Shown one piece after another: positions 44,109 through 53,571 of a DNA stretch of 64,000 nucleotides. Both the position numbers and the translations under genes were made by a program. A model generated the notes under the pieces. The model saw only the letters and a list, made by a program, of their open reading frames with translations. It was not told the origin of the DNA and did no database searches. Within the stretch, counting starts at the first letter, position 1, and each line of letters begins with the position of its first letter. Source of the stretch: Ga0077555 sp046154645 (GTDB taxonomy: Bacteria > Pseudomonadota > Alphaproteobacteria > Rhizobiales > Hyphomicrobiaceae); NCBI GenBank assembly GCA_046154645.1, contig JBJXDZ010000060.1:17416-81415 (forward strand), written 5' to 3'.

Positions 44109-45251
44109 TCAGCTCCCCCGCCGCGGCGGCACACGGGGACCGGGCGGCACGGCCGGGGCCGCGACGGCTTGCGGTCGCGGCGTTGGCGCCTGCACGGCCT
44201 GCGCGACATTGAGGTTCTGTGCTACCTCCTTGATGACACTGGCGACCTCCGTCTGGCGCACCGCCTGTTCATCCACCCATTCGCGCACGACCTTCTGCTC
44301 GGCCCGCATCTGGCGCACCAGTTGCTCCACGCCGGTGGCCAGATCGCGCACCGCCGCTTCGCTGGCGACGCCTTCGGGTGGGGTTGCAGCCGGCAGCGTA
44401 TCGCCCGGCATGGGCGCCCGGTTGGCCAGCACCGTGATGGCGCGCTGCATCTCATGCATGGCGGCATACATCTCGCGCGGCATGGCCTCGCCGGTGCCGC
44501 CACTGGCTGGCGTCAATTCCGTGATGCCAGACAGCCATTCCTCGAGCTCGTTGTAGAAGCGGTTCTGGGCGTGGCTCGCCTGCAGATCGAGAAAGCCCAG
44601 GATCAGCGAGCCCGCAAGACCCAGCAGCGAGGCTGAAAACGCGGTACCCATGCCGCGCAACGGCGCCGCCAGATCGGTTTTCAGCTGCTCGATCACCAGC
44701 ACGCTGTCGGACTGGCGCGCATCCAGCGAATTGATGGCCTTGCCGACCGACTGCATGGTCTCGAGGAGGCCCCAGAAGGTGCCGAGCAGGCCCAAAAATA
44801 CCAGCACGCCGACCAGATAGCGGCCCGTGTCGCGCTGTTCATCCAGACGGCCGCCAATCGAATCCAGCATCGAACGCATCGACGTGGTGGAGATCGACAG
44901 CGCCCCGGTGCGGTCGCGCAACATCGTCGCCATCGGCGCCAGGAGGACCGGCTTGTGCTCGATGGCGAGGCCGGGATCGGCAATGCGAAAGGCGTTCACC
45001 CAGCGGATTTCCGGATAAAGCCGCGCCACTTGCCCGAAGGCGCGCAGGGCGCCGACTGCCAGCACCGAGATGATGAGGCCGTTGAGCAGCGGGTTGGTCC
45101 AGAAGGCCTGCAATAGCGGTTTGGCGATGATCGCCACCATGAAGCCGACCAGCGTCAGAAAGATCAGCATCCCGCGCAGGTATGAGCCCGGCGTATTGAG
45201 CGTCCGGTGCAGGCGACGGGACGTCGCCTCGGGCGTTCTCGGCTTGGCCAT
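44109..45251 (-). CDS. MotA/TolQ/ExbB-like proton channel protein
   Basis: A 380-residue membrane protein with four hydrophobic helices: near residues 25-48 and 52-72, then GVLVFLGLLGTFWGLLETM (residues 148-166) and GMGTAFSASLLGLAGSLILG (residues 196-215), the two helices that form the proton channel core in the MotA/TolQ/ExbB family. The C-terminal half is cytoplasmic and Ala/Val/Pro-rich at the end. It is translated just before the OmpA/MotB-like partner. It lacks flagellar or Tol neighbours and is therefore unlikely to be MotA or TolQ proper. Confidence 0.86.
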   Translation of the reverse strand: MAKPRTPEATSRRLHRTLNTPGSYLRGMLIFLTLVGFMVAIIAKPLLQAFWTNPLLNGLIISVLAVGALRAFGQVARLYPEIRWVNAFRIADPGLAIEHKPVLLAPMATMLRDRTGALSISTTSMRSMLDSIGGRLDEQRDTGRYLVGVLVFLGLLGTFWGLLETMQSVGKAINSLDARQSDSVLVIEQLKTDLAAPLRGMGTAFSASLLGLAGSLILGFLDLQASHAQNRFYNELEEWLSGITELTPASGGTGEAMPREMYAAMHEMQRAITVLANRAPMPGDTLPAATPPEGVASEAAVRDLATGVEQLVRQMRAEQKVVREWVDEQAVRQTEVASVIKEVAQNLNVAQAVQAPTPRPQAVAAPAVPPGPRVPPRRGS

Positions 45252-45611
45252 CGATTCTCTCCGCCATTCGGTCGGAGCGACATTAGCTAGAGATCATGGC
45301 AAGACAACCACAGCCTGTGACATATTTCACAGCGGCAGAGGGTGACCACCAATCCCAACCCCTTGTTTTCCCGAACGGAGCCGGCCCCACCCCTCGGAAC
45401 TCAGGTGTAGAGCCGGACCCTATATGCTCCATAGCGCCCGCAACATCGCCATCACGCCGATGGCCGAGAGACCTGCATCAACGCCGACGTCGGTGCTGGC
45501 TCCTGCCGTCACGCGCCAGTCGTATGTCCCCAGCCAGGGTTTGATTTCGGCGGGGCGCGCGCCTATCACTCTGCAGGAAATCAACCCCGCCTGCCGCCCG
45601 AGAGACACCCC
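45252..45611. other. Divergent intergenic stretch between the channel gene and hisC
   Basis: 360 bases with promoters in both directions expected. A short minus-strand frame at about 45420-45569 could encode 49 residues (EIKPWLGTYDWRVTAG inside) from a GTG, but there is no ribosome binding site and a plus-strand frame of similar quality overlaps it. No firm gene. Confidence 0.35.
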
Positions 45612-46718
45612 ATGCCCGCCACCGCGCCGACCCCGAAGCCCGGGATCCTCGATATCCAGGCCTATGTGCCGGGCGAAAGCAACGTGCCCGGCGGCATGAC
45701 GCCGATCAAGCTGTCGTCGAACGAGACACCGTTGGGGGCCAGCGCCAAGGCCATGGCCGCCTACAAGGCAGAGGCCGAGCACCTGGAGCGGTATCCGGAC
45801 GGCGGCTCGACGGCGCTGCGCCAAGCCATTGCGGCCAAATATGGTCTCGATGCCGGACGGATCGTGTGCGGCTGCGGGTCCGACGAACTGTTGAACCTGC
45901 TGGCAAGCGCCTATCTCGGTCCCGGCGACGAAGCGGTGTTCACCGAGCATGGCTTCCTGGTCTACAGAATCGTCACGCTTGCCAATGGAGCCACGCCGGT
46001 AGTGGTCAAGTGCAAGGAGCATCGCTCCGACGTCGACGCCATGATCGCGGCGCTGACGCCCCGCACCAAGGTCGTGTTCCTGGACAACCCGAACAACCCG
46101 ACCGGCACCTACATTCCGTTCTCGGAAGTGCGCCGGCTGCATGCCGCGTTGCGGCCCGATACCCTGCTGGTGCTCGACTCCGCCTATGCAGAGTATGTGC
46201 GGCGCAATGACTATGAGGCCGGGCTCGAACTGGTCGCCACCACGCAAAACACCGTGATGACGCGCACCTTCTCGAAAATCTATGGACTGGCCGCGCTGCG
46301 GCTCGGCTGGGCCTATTGCCCGCAGCCTATCGCCGATGTGCTGAACCGGATTCGGGGCCCGTTCAACGTCACATCACCGGCGATTGCGGCGGGTGTGGCG
46401 GCCATCAATGACACCGCGCACGTCGAGAAGTCGCTGGCCCACAATGACCAGTGGCTGCCCTGGACGACGGCGGAGCTCGAGAAGATCGGCCTCAAGGTGA
46501 CGCCGTCAGTCGGCAATTTCATTCTGGTTCACTTCCCGACCGGGGCTGGCAAGGATGCGGCGGCAGCGGACGCTCATTTGAAATCGAGAGCGATCATCAT
46601 GCGGCGGGTGGCGGGTTACGGGCTACCCAACGCGTTGCGCATGACCATCGGCACAGAAAGCGACAATCGCGCGGTCGTAGCGGCGCTGACCGAGTTCATG
46701 GGGAAAGCCCGCGCATGA
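45612..46718 (+). CDS. hisC: Histidinol-phosphate aminotransferase
   Basis: A 368-residue fold-type I aminotransferase of the HisC branch. Motifs: KLSSNETPLGASAKAMAAY at the N terminus, LERYPDGGSTALRQAIAA, VFLDNPNNPTGTYIPFSE and the PLP lysine in TRTFSKIYGLAALRLGWAY. It converts imidazole acetol phosphate to histidinol phosphate and in many Rhizobiales also handles aromatic amino acids. The stop codon overlaps the tyrC start (ATGA), which supports an aromatic role. Confidence 0.94.
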   Translation: MPATAPTPKPGILDIQAYVPGESNVPGGMTPIKLSSNETPLGASAKAMAAYKAEAEHLERYPDGGSTALRQAIAAKYGLDAGRIVCGCGSDELLNLLASAYLGPGDEAVFTEHGFLVYRIVTLANGATPVVVKCKEHRSDVDAMIAALTPRTKVVFLDNPNNPTGTYIPFSEVRRLHAALRPDTLLVLDSAYAEYVRRNDYEAGLELVATTQNTVMTRTFSKIYGLAALRLGWAYCPQPIADVLNRIRGPFNVTSPAIAAGVAAINDTAHVEKSLAHNDQWLPWTTAELEKIGLKVTPSVGNFILVHFPTGAGKDAAAADAHLKSRAIIMRRVAGYGLPNALRMTIGTESDNRAVVAALTEFMGKARA

Positions 46719-47674
46719 GCAAACCCATGTTCGAGCGCATCGCGCTCATCGGCATCGGGCTGATCGGCTCATCGATCAGCCATGCGGCGCGACGGGCAGG
46801 ATTGGCACGCAAGATCGTCGGCTCAGCCAAAACGGAGGCAACTCGCAAGACGGCGCTGCGGCTTGGCATCGTCGATGAGGCGTTCAGCACCGCGGCTGAG
46901 GCCGTGAAGGGTGCGGATCTGGTCATCCTGTGCGTGCCGGTCGGCGCCTGCGGAGCCGTGGCGGCCGAGGTCGGGTCGCATCTGGCCCAGGGCGCGGTCA
47001 TTACAGATGTCGGCTCGGTGAAGGGCGCCATCGTGCGGGACGTGGGGCCACATGTGCCCAAGGGCGTGCATTTCATTCCGGGCCACCCCATCGCGGGTAC
47101 CGAGCATTCGGGGCCTGAATCGGGCTTCGCGGAGCTGTTCGACAACCGCTGGTGCATTCTCACACCCCTTACCGGAGCAGAAAGTGCGCCGATCGAGAAG
47201 TTGAAAACGTTCTGGCAGCGGCTCGGCTCCAATGTCGAGATCATGGATGCCGACCACCACGATCTCGTGCTGGGCATCACCAGCCATGTGCCGCACCTGA
47301 TCGCCTTCAACATCGTCAATACGGCAGCCCATCTGGAGCGCGTGACCGACAGCGAAGTGATCAAGTTCTCGGCTGGCGGCTTCCGCGATTTCACGCGTAT
47401 CGCAGCGTCCGATCCGACAATGTGGCGCGATGTGTTCCTCAACAACCGCGAGGCGGTGCTCGAGATGCTCGGCCGCTTCACCGAGGACCTGATCCACCTG
47501 CAGCGCTCGATCCGCTACGGCGATGGCGAGACGCTGTTCAAGCTGTTCACGGAGGCGCGCGCGGCGCGGCGCAACATCATCCAGGCTGGCCAGGATACGG
47601 CAGCGCCGGACTTTGGCCGCCATCAAGCCAAGGGCACGGGCGATAAACCCGCTGCCACCAAGCCGAAAGCGTGA
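46715..47674 (+). CDS. tyrC: Prephenate/arogenate dehydrogenase TyrC
   Basis: A 319-residue NAD-dependent dehydrogenase of tyrosine biosynthesis. The Rossmann motif is ERIALIGIGLIGSSISHAAR; the catalytic His region is VHFIPGHPIAGTEHSGPESG, and HHDLVLGITSHVPHLIAFNIV is the family helix. It is translationally coupled to hisC. It oxidises prephenate or arogenate; the sequence does not tell which. Confidence 0.94.
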   Translation: MSKPMFERIALIGIGLIGSSISHAARRAGLARKIVGSAKTEATRKTALRLGIVDEAFSTAAEAVKGADLVILCVPVGACGAVAAEVGSHLAQGAVITDVGSVKGAIVRDVGPHVPKGVHFIPGHPIAGTEHSGPESGFAELFDNRWCILTPLTGAESAPIEKLKTFWQRLGSNVEIMDADHHDLVLGITSHVPHLIAFNIVNTAAHLERVTDSEVIKFSAGGFRDFTRIAASDPTMWRDVFLNNREAVLEMLGRFTEDLIHLQRSIRYGDGETLFKLFTEARAARRNIIQAGQDTAAPDFGRHQAKGTGDKPAATKPKA

Positions 47675-47684
47675 TGCTGTTGCA

Positions 47685-48380
47685 ATGACATCTGAGCGCG
47701 GCGTGGCAGACCTGTGGATCTTCGGCTACGGTTCGCTGATGTGGCGGCCGGACATTCCGTTCGTCGAGCGGCATGTGGCGAGCGTCACGGGGTTCCATCG
47801 CGGCTTCTGCGTCGCCTCGACTCACCATCGTGGCACCGAGGCACGGCCGGGCTTGGTGCTCGGGCTCGATCGCGGCGGCAGCTGCACCGGCATCGCCTAT
47901 CGCATTCCCGACGCGACGCGGCAGGCGACGATCGAGTACCTGCGCGAACGGGAGCTTATTTATGGCGTCTATCGCACGGCGCGCATCCGGGTGCAGCTGC
48001 ACGACGAAGGCCATCGCCAAGTCTCGGCGCTGGCCTACATCGTCGAGCGCGCGCATCCGAGTTATGCCGGACGCTTGTCGGCGGCTGAGCAGGTGCGCCG
48101 CATCCGGCAGGCGCAAGGCATTTCGGGCGCTAATCTGGACTATCTGATCAATACGGTGAACCAGCTCACGGCCCTCGGCATCCGCGAACGGGGATTGGAG
48201 CGGCTGGTGACGCTGGCGGCAGGACCAGCCAAGCGCGGCGCGGTAACGGAGACCGTGCGGCCAGCGGTGCGCGCGATCCGGGCGGCGTGGGCACGGCACC
48301 CGGTGACGGCACGACCATTGACACGCGATCAGCGCCGACGGTTCTGCTATCGCTGGCGGATCGGCAGCGAGGGGCACTGA
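47685..48380 (+). CDS. ChaC-like gamma-glutamylcyclotransferase
   Basis: A 231-residue protein of the ChaC/gamma-glutamylcyclotransferase family, which turns gamma-glutamyl peptides such as glutathione into 5-oxoproline plus the freed amine. The substrate loop LWIFGYGSLMWRPD lies at residues 10-23 and the catalytic Glu is in YLREREL near residue 90. The ATG at 47685 follows the tyrC stop by ten bases, so it is likely in the same operon. The role in glutathione turnover is inferred from the family. Confidence 0.9.
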   Translation: MTSERGVADLWIFGYGSLMWRPDIPFVERHVASVTGFHRGFCVASTHHRGTEARPGLVLGLDRGGSCTGIAYRIPDATRQATIEYLRERELIYGVYRTARIRVQLHDEGHRQVSALAYIVERAHPSYAGRLSAAEQVRRIRQAQGISGANLDYLINTVNQLTALGIRERGLERLVTLAAGPAKRGAVTETVRPAVRAIRAAWARHPVTARPLTRDQRRRFCYRWRIGSEGH

Positions 48381-48571
48381 CTCGTGCTGTCGGGCCGCGC
48401 GGACGGACACCGGTGCGACCGGACGTGCTGGGGTAGGCCCGGCACTCGGCAGCGACCCAACAGCCACGCGTGAAAAGTCCCGCGGACGCCAGCAAGCACA
48501 TTGGACCGGCGCAGGCTTACGCCCTATATGTGCGCCAACGCTTCCATGTTTTGAGCCCGACGAGCCCCGCC

Positions 48572-50074
48572 ATGCACGACATCAAGGCCATTCGCGACAA
48601 CCCGACGGCATTTGACGCCGGCCTCAAGCGGCGGGGCATCGACAAGGAGTTCTCGGCGAAAAAGATCCTGGACCTCGACGAGCAGCGCCGCGCGCACGTC
48701 ACCAAGCTGCAGGAGGCGCAGGCTCGCCGTAACGCAGCTTCAAAGGAGATCGGCGCCGCCAAGAAGGCCAAGGACGATGCCACCGCTGAGCGCCTGATGG
48801 CCGAGGTCAACGCGCTCAAGGATTTTCTCTCCTCTGGTGAGGACGAGGACAAGCGTCTGCTGGCGCTGATCGAGGCCGAGCTGGCGGTGATCCCGAACCT
48901 GCCGCGCGACGACGTGCCCGACGGCGCTGACGAGAAAGCCAATGTCGAGGTACGCCGGGTCGGCACGCCGACAAAATTCGCCTTCACCAACAAGCCGAAG
49001 CAGCATTTCGAGCTTGGCGAAGCGCTGGGCATGATGGACTTCGAGAGCGCGGCGAAGGTGTCCGGTGCGCGCTTCGTGTTCCTGAAGGGGCAGCTGGCCC
49101 GCCTCGAACGCGCACTCGGCCAGTTCATGCTCGACATCCACACCGAGGAGTTCGGCTACACCGAGGTCAACCCGCCGCTGCTGGTGCGGGACGAGGCCGC
49201 GCACGGAACGGGCAATCTGCCGAAGTTTGAGGATCAGCTATTTGCCACTAGTCGGTCAGCTAGTGATTTCGAATCCTACGAAGAGGCGATCCGCAAGGAA
49301 TTGGCAGAAGTCCTCGATGACCTGAAGTCAGCCAACGATGAGCGCACTCGACTCGGCCAGTTACAGCTCAATGCCGCGGAATATCTTCGTAAGATTACTC
49401 TCGACATGAAGCTTCGAGAATCGGAGCTTCGTAGAAACTATCAAGGATTCATTCAGACAGAAGCGCGCCTCTGGCTCATCCCTACCGCCGAAGTCTCGCT
49501 GACCAATCTCGTGCGGGAACAAATCCTCGACGAGGACGCGCTGCCGAAACGCTTCACCGCGTGCACACCGTGCTTCCGCTCCGAGGCCGGTGCCGCCGGC
49601 CGCGACACCCGCGGCATGATCCGCCAGCACCAGTTCACCAAGGTGGAGCTGGTCTCCGTCACCACGCCCGAGAAATCCATCGAAGAGCACGAGCGCATGA
49701 CCAAGTGTGCCGAGACCATTCTTGAGCGCTTGGGCCTGCCCTTCCGCACCATGCTGTTGTGTACGGGCGACATGGGCTTTGCCTCGCAGAAAACCTATGA
49801 CATCGAGGTCTGGCTGCCCGGCCAGGACGCCTACCGCGAAATCTCCTCGTGCTCGGTGTGCGGTGACTTCCAGGCCCGGCGCATGGGTGCGCGCTATCGC
49901 CCCAAAGGCTCCAAGGATGTGCGCTTCGTGCACACGCTGAACGGTTCGGCCCTCGCGGTTGGCCGCACGCTGGTCGCCGTCTTGGAGAACTACCAGCAGG
50001 CCGACGGCTCGATCGCCATTCCCGAGGCCCTGCGGCCCTACATGGGCGGCAAGGACCGCATTGCCAAAGCCTGA
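48572..50074 (+). CDS. serS: Seryl-tRNA synthetase with a large internal insertion
   Basis: A 500-residue SerRS, which charges tRNA-Ser. The N-terminal coiled-coil arm (residues 1-110), motif 1 (EVNPPLLV), motif 2 (CFRSEAGAAGRDTRGMIRQHQF) and motif 3 (NGSALAVGRTLVAVLENYQ) are intact. Bacterial SerRS is normally about 425 residues. The excess is one segment, residues 226-298 (about 49246-49468), inserted between LPKFEDQLFAT and RLWLIPTAEVSLTN. It is predicted to be helical and charged, and its DNA is poorer in GC than the rest of the gene. The ATG at 48572 gives the usual MHDIKAIRDN start. Confidence 0.93.
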   Translation: MHDIKAIRDNPTAFDAGLKRRGIDKEFSAKKILDLDEQRRAHVTKLQEAQARRNAASKEIGAAKKAKDDATAERLMAEVNALKDFLSSGEDEDKRLLALIEAELAVIPNLPRDDVPDGADEKANVEVRRVGTPTKFAFTNKPKQHFELGEALGMMDFESAAKVSGARFVFLKGQLARLERALGQFMLDIHTEEFGYTEVNPPLLVRDEAAHGTGNLPKFEDQLFATSRSASDFESYEEAIRKELAEVLDDLKSANDERTRLGQLQLNAAEYLRKITLDMKLRESELRRNYQGFIQTEARLWLIPTAEVSLTNLVREQILDEDALPKRFTACTPCFRSEAGAAGRDTRGMIRQHQFTKVELVSVTTPEKSIEEHERMTKCAETILERLGLPFRTMLLCTGDMGFASQKTYDIEVWLPGQDAYREISSCSVCGDFQARRMGARYRPKGSKDVRFVHTLNGSALAVGRTLVAVLENYQQADGSIAIPEALRPYMGGKDRIAKA

Positions 50075-50156
50075 AGATGTGCGCTGGGAGTGGTCACTCG
50101 CCGCGCATCATGGCAAACTTCAGCAGTGGTTTTCCTCCAATCCGGTGATCAACACG

Positions 50157-50765
50157 ATGCCCGGTGGCGCGACTACAATCTGGGCTAAGGCCTGGCGGGC
50201 AGGGCTGGCCCTGTGCCTGCTGGCCGCGCTCGGCATTGCGCCACTCGCGGCCGAGACCGGGGCCGGCCGCATGAACCTTCGCTCGGCGGCCCTCGATCTG
50301 GTCGAGGCGCAGATCCGCACGGTCTTCGACGACGTGCCGCACATATCGCAAGAGTCCCTGGTCAAGCTGCTGCAGGACGTGCCCGGCCGGGTCGTGCTGC
50401 TCGACGTTCGCGGTGCCGAAGAGCACGCGGTGAGCCGTCTTCCGGGCGCTATCCACGTCATGCCGGAAACGCGCAGCGCCGCCGAGGTCGTGGCCCGCGC
50501 CGGCAGCCTGGAGGGCAAGATCGTCGTCGCCTATTGCTCCATCGGCCTGCGCTCGTCCCGCCTCCTGGTCGAGATCGGGCAAGCCCTGAAGGAGAAGGGG
50601 GCCGTGGAATTGCACAATCTGGCAGGTGGCGCCTTCCGCTGGCGAAACGATGGTCGCCAACTCGTGGGGGCGAGCGGGCCAACGCGGGCGATCCACCCCT
50701 ATAGCGTGCTGTGGCGGCAGTTCCTTCTCGACCAGCCGAACCTACCCGCGGCAGGTGACAAGTAG
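50157..50765 (+). CDS. Exported rhodanese-domain protein
   Basis: A 202-residue protein with a signal peptide (cleavage near PLAAE, residue 39) and one rhodanese domain: VVLLDVRGAEEHAVSRLPGAIH and the catalytic loop IVVAYCSIGLRSSRLL, where the Cys carries the persulfide. It is likely periplasmic. Function in sulfur transfer or as a phosphatase-like binding domain is open. It starts 82 bases after serS; the ribosome binding site is weak and the start could be further upstream. Confidence 0.82.
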   Translation: MPGGATTIWAKAWRAGLALCLLAALGIAPLAAETGAGRMNLRSAALDLVEAQIRTVFDDVPHISQESLVKLLQDVPGRVVLLDVRGAEEHAVSRLPGAIHVMPETRSAAEVVARAGSLEGKIVVAYCSIGLRSSRLLVEIGQALKEKGAVELHNLAGGAFRWRNDGRQLVGASGPTRAIHPYSVLWRQFLLDQPNLPAAGDK

Positions 50766-50919
50766 TCGCGGCTACCCTTGCTGCGGCGGTCGATAAAGCA
50801 TGCGGTGCGCGCAGTGCTGCCGGGACGGTTGTAACCCCTTATGGTGCCCGTGAATCGTGCCATTCTCCCCGCAACGGCCCGCGCGCCGCAGTCGACGCAC
50901 CAGCAGTGAGCCATCGCCC

Positions 50920-52560
50920 ATGACAGCCACGCAGCCCATGCAAACTCGCCCGGACGCCGCACCCGCCCGCGACTTTGATGCAATTGTCATCGGCGCTGGC
51001 ATCTCGGGCCTCTACCAGCTCTATCGCCTGCGCGAACTTGGCCTGCGCGTCCGCGTGCTCGAAGCCGGCACCGGCGTCGGCGGCACCTGGTACTGGAACC
51101 GCTATCCTGGCGCCCGCTTCGATTCGGAAAGCTACTCTTATGGCTACTCGTTCTCGAAAGAACTGCTGCAAGAATGGAATTGGACTGAGCATTTCTCGCC
51201 GCAACCCGAAACCCTCAAGTACCTGAACTACGTCGCCGACAAATTCGACCTGCGCCGCGATATCGATTTCCGCACGCGCGTTTCGGCCGCCCACTACAGC
51301 GCCGAGAGCCGCAGCTGGACCATCACGGCAGAGAACGGCAAGCGTCTCACCACGCGATTCCTGATTACGGCCATCGGACCACTGTCAGCGCCGGTCAAGC
51401 CACGCATCGAGGGCATCAATACGTTCAGGGGCGAGGCCTATCACACCGCCACCTGGCCGCATGAGCCGGTGAGCTTCGTCGGCAAGCGCGTGGCCGTCAT
51501 CGGCACCGGCGCCACCGGCGTGCAGACCATCCAGGAAGTCGCCAAGACTGCCGGTCATCTCACCGTTTTCCAACGCACGCCCAACTGGTGCAAGCCGCTG
51601 AAGAATCGACCGGTGACGCCCGAGGAAATGGCGCACATCAAGGCCACCTATGCCGACATCTTCAAGCGCTGCGACGAGACCTTCTCGTGCTTCATTCACA
51701 CGCCCGATCCCCGCGCTACCTTCGAACTGAGCGAGGCCGAGCGCGAAGCCTTCCTCGAAAATCTCTACCAGTCGCAGGGCTTCGGCATGTGGCAGGGCAA
51801 TTTCCGGGACATGCTGACCAACCGCGAGGCCAACAAAGTTGTCTCGGATTTCGTCGCCAAGAAAATCCGCCAACGGGTCAAGGATCCCAAGGTCGCTGAC
51901 ATGCTGATCCCCAAGGACCATGGCTTCGGCACGCGTCGCGTGCCCATGGAGACGCACTACTACGAGGTTTACAACCAGCCGAATGTGCAATTGGTGGATA
52001 TCAAAGCGACGCCGATCGAGCGCATCACCGAAAAGGGTATCAAGACCTCAGGCGCCGAGTTCGAATTCGACATCATCATCTTTGCCACCGGTTTTGACGC
52101 CATCACCGGCAGCTTCGATCGCATCGATATCCGAGGCGAAAACGGTCTCTCCCTCAAGGACAAGTGGAAGCGCGGCCTGGAAACGTTCGTCGGTGTGCAG
52201 GTGCAGGGCTTCCCCAATATGATGATGCTGGTTGGCCCGCATACTGCGCTCGGTAACATTCCCCGCAGCATCGAGTTCAATGTCGACTGGGTGACGCGGC
52301 TTATCGCCTTCATGCGTGAGCGCCAGTTGACGCGCGTCGATGCCCGTCCGGACAGCGTCGCGGACTGGACCAACTACGTCAAGAAGATGGGCGAAGGGCT
52401 GCTCTCGAATGAGATCGACTCCTGGATGACCGGCATCAACCGCAACATCGACGGCAAGGAGACGCGCATTATCGCCCGCTACAGCGGCAGCGCGCCGACC
52501 TATCGCGCCCGCTGCAATGAGGTCGCGGCCAGCGGGTACAAAGAGCTCGAGTTGGACTAG
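50920..52560 (+). CDS. Flavin-containing monooxygenase (Baeyer-Villiger type)
   Basis: A 546-residue FAD/NADPH monooxygenase resembling cyclohexanone monooxygenase. FAD site: AIVIGAGISGLYQLYRL; BVMO fingerprint: FRGEAYHTATWPHE; NADPH site: VAVIGTGATGVQTIQEVA; also GGTWYWNRYPGARFDSES. It should oxidise ketones or other soft nucleophiles with O2. Start at 50920 is picked from two candidates (50857, 50938). First gene of a group with a quinone oxidoreductase, a TauD-type dioxygenase and a TetR regulator nearby. Confidence 0.91.
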   Translation: MTATQPMQTRPDAAPARDFDAIVIGAGISGLYQLYRLRELGLRVRVLEAGTGVGGTWYWNRYPGARFDSESYSYGYSFSKELLQEWNWTEHFSPQPETLKYLNYVADKFDLRRDIDFRTRVSAAHYSAESRSWTITAENGKRLTTRFLITAIGPLSAPVKPRIEGINTFRGEAYHTATWPHEPVSFVGKRVAVIGTGATGVQTIQEVAKTAGHLTVFQRTPNWCKPLKNRPVTPEEMAHIKATYADIFKRCDETFSCFIHTPDPRATFELSEAEREAFLENLYQSQGFGMWQGNFRDMLTNREANKVVSDFVAKKIRQRVKDPKVADMLIPKDHGFGTRRVPMETHYYEVYNQPNVQLVDIKATPIERITEKGIKTSGAEFEFDIIIFATGFDAITGSFDRIDIRGENGLSLKDKWKRGLETFVGVQVQGFPNMMMLVGPHTALGNIPRSIEFNVDWVTRLIAFMRERQLTRVDARPDSVADWTNYVKKMGEGLLSNEIDSWMTGINRNIDGKETRIIARYSGSAPTYRARCNEVAASGYKELELD

Positions 52561-52576
52561 CGCCCGCGCCTGCCGC

Positions 52577-53533
52577 TCATACCAGCAACACCTTGCCCAT
52601 CACGGCGCGGTCGGTGATGAGCTTCATGGCCTCAGCCGCCTTGGCCAATGGCAGCGCGTGCGAATGATAGGGATGGATGCGGCTAGAGCCCAGCAAGCCG
52701 ATCAGCACCTCCAGATTGCGCCGCGCGCGCGCCGGGTCCAGCTTTCCAAGGGCGCCTATCGTAAAGCCGATCACCTCGGCGTCCTTGACCAGCAGATGAT
52801 TGGTTTTCGCCACCGCCGGGCGGCCGCTGGTAAAGCCCACAATCAGGATGCGACCGAAGGGTGCGACTGCGCGCATGGATTCATCGAACACGTCGCCGCC
52901 GACGGGATCGAATATGACGTCGGCGCCACGGCCATTGGTCAGCGCCAGCACCTGATCGCGAAAGCCACTCGTATAGTCGATGACGTGATCGGCGCCGAGC
53001 CGCTTGCACACCTCCAGACGTTCGGCACTGCGCGCTGTGGCGATGACGCGCGCGCCCATCAGCTTGCCCATGTCGACGGTGGCGAGGCCGACACCGCCGG
53101 CCGCGCCATGCACCAGCAGCGTTTCACCCGGCTGCAGGCGGCCGCGCTGTAACGCATACATGGCGGTAGTGTAGTTGGAGCGGAATGACGCCGCTGCCTC
53201 GAAGCCAACACCCGCAGGCAGCTTGATGACGCTGGCAGCCGGCTGCACGGTTTCCTCGGCAAAGCCACCACCGCAGAGCACGCGATCACCGACGTCCAGC
53301 CCCGTCACGTCGGCGCCGAGGGCGATGATCTCGCCGGCTGCCTCGCCGCCCGGAATGAATGGCGGCGCTGTCTTGACGTGGTAGGTGCCGGCGACCCGCA
53401 GCACGTCAGAAAAACTCACCCCCCGTGCGCGCAGCCGCACCTTGACCTCGCCAGGACCCGCCATCGGTGACGGGACCTCCTTGACCACGAGGCTCTCCGG
53501 CGTGCCGTAGGCTTCACACATCACGACTTGCAT
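52577..53533 (-). CDS. NADPH:quinone oxidoreductase (medium-chain dehydrogenase family)
   Basis: A 318-residue zinc-free medium-chain dehydrogenase of the QOR group. The N-terminal GroES-like domain has GPGEVKVRLRARGVSFSD and FIPGGEAAGEIIALG; the coenzyme domain has LLVHGAAGGVGLATVDMGKL and AERLEVCKRLGADHVIDY. Probable role is reduction of quinones or enones. It converges on the monooxygenase gene and shares strand with the dioxygenase, 38 bases away. Confidence 0.91.
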   Translation of the reverse strand: MQVVMCEAYGTPESLVVKEVPSPMAGPGEVKVRLRARGVSFSDVLRVAGTYHVKTAPPFIPGGEAAGEIIALGADVTGLDVGDRVLCGGGFAEETVQPAASVIKLPAGVGFEAAASFRSNYTTAMYALQRGRLQPGETLLVHGAAGGVGLATVDMGKLMGARVIATARSAERLEVCKRLGADHVIDYTSGFRDQVLALTNGRGADVIFDPVGGDVFDESMRAVAPFGRILIVGFTSGRPAVAKTNHLLVKDAEVIGFTIGALGKLDPARARRNLEVLIGLLGSSRIHPYHSHALPLAKAAEAMKLITDRAVMGKVLLV

Positions 53534-53571
53534 GGTCCGCTCACTTCCAAGTTTGCCGCTGTCAGTAGGTC

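Noticed and set aside
43074..45251. Zorya anti-phage system (ZorA/ZorB resemblance of the channel and OmpA-domain pair)
   Set aside because: ZorC/ZorD or ZorE genes are absent on both sides, and the pair lies beside hisC and tyrC in core chromosome.
45420..45569. 49-residue minus-strand frame between the channel gene and hisC
   Set aside because: Protein-like at the C terminus but no ribosome binding site, and an overlapping plus-strand frame looks equally plausible.
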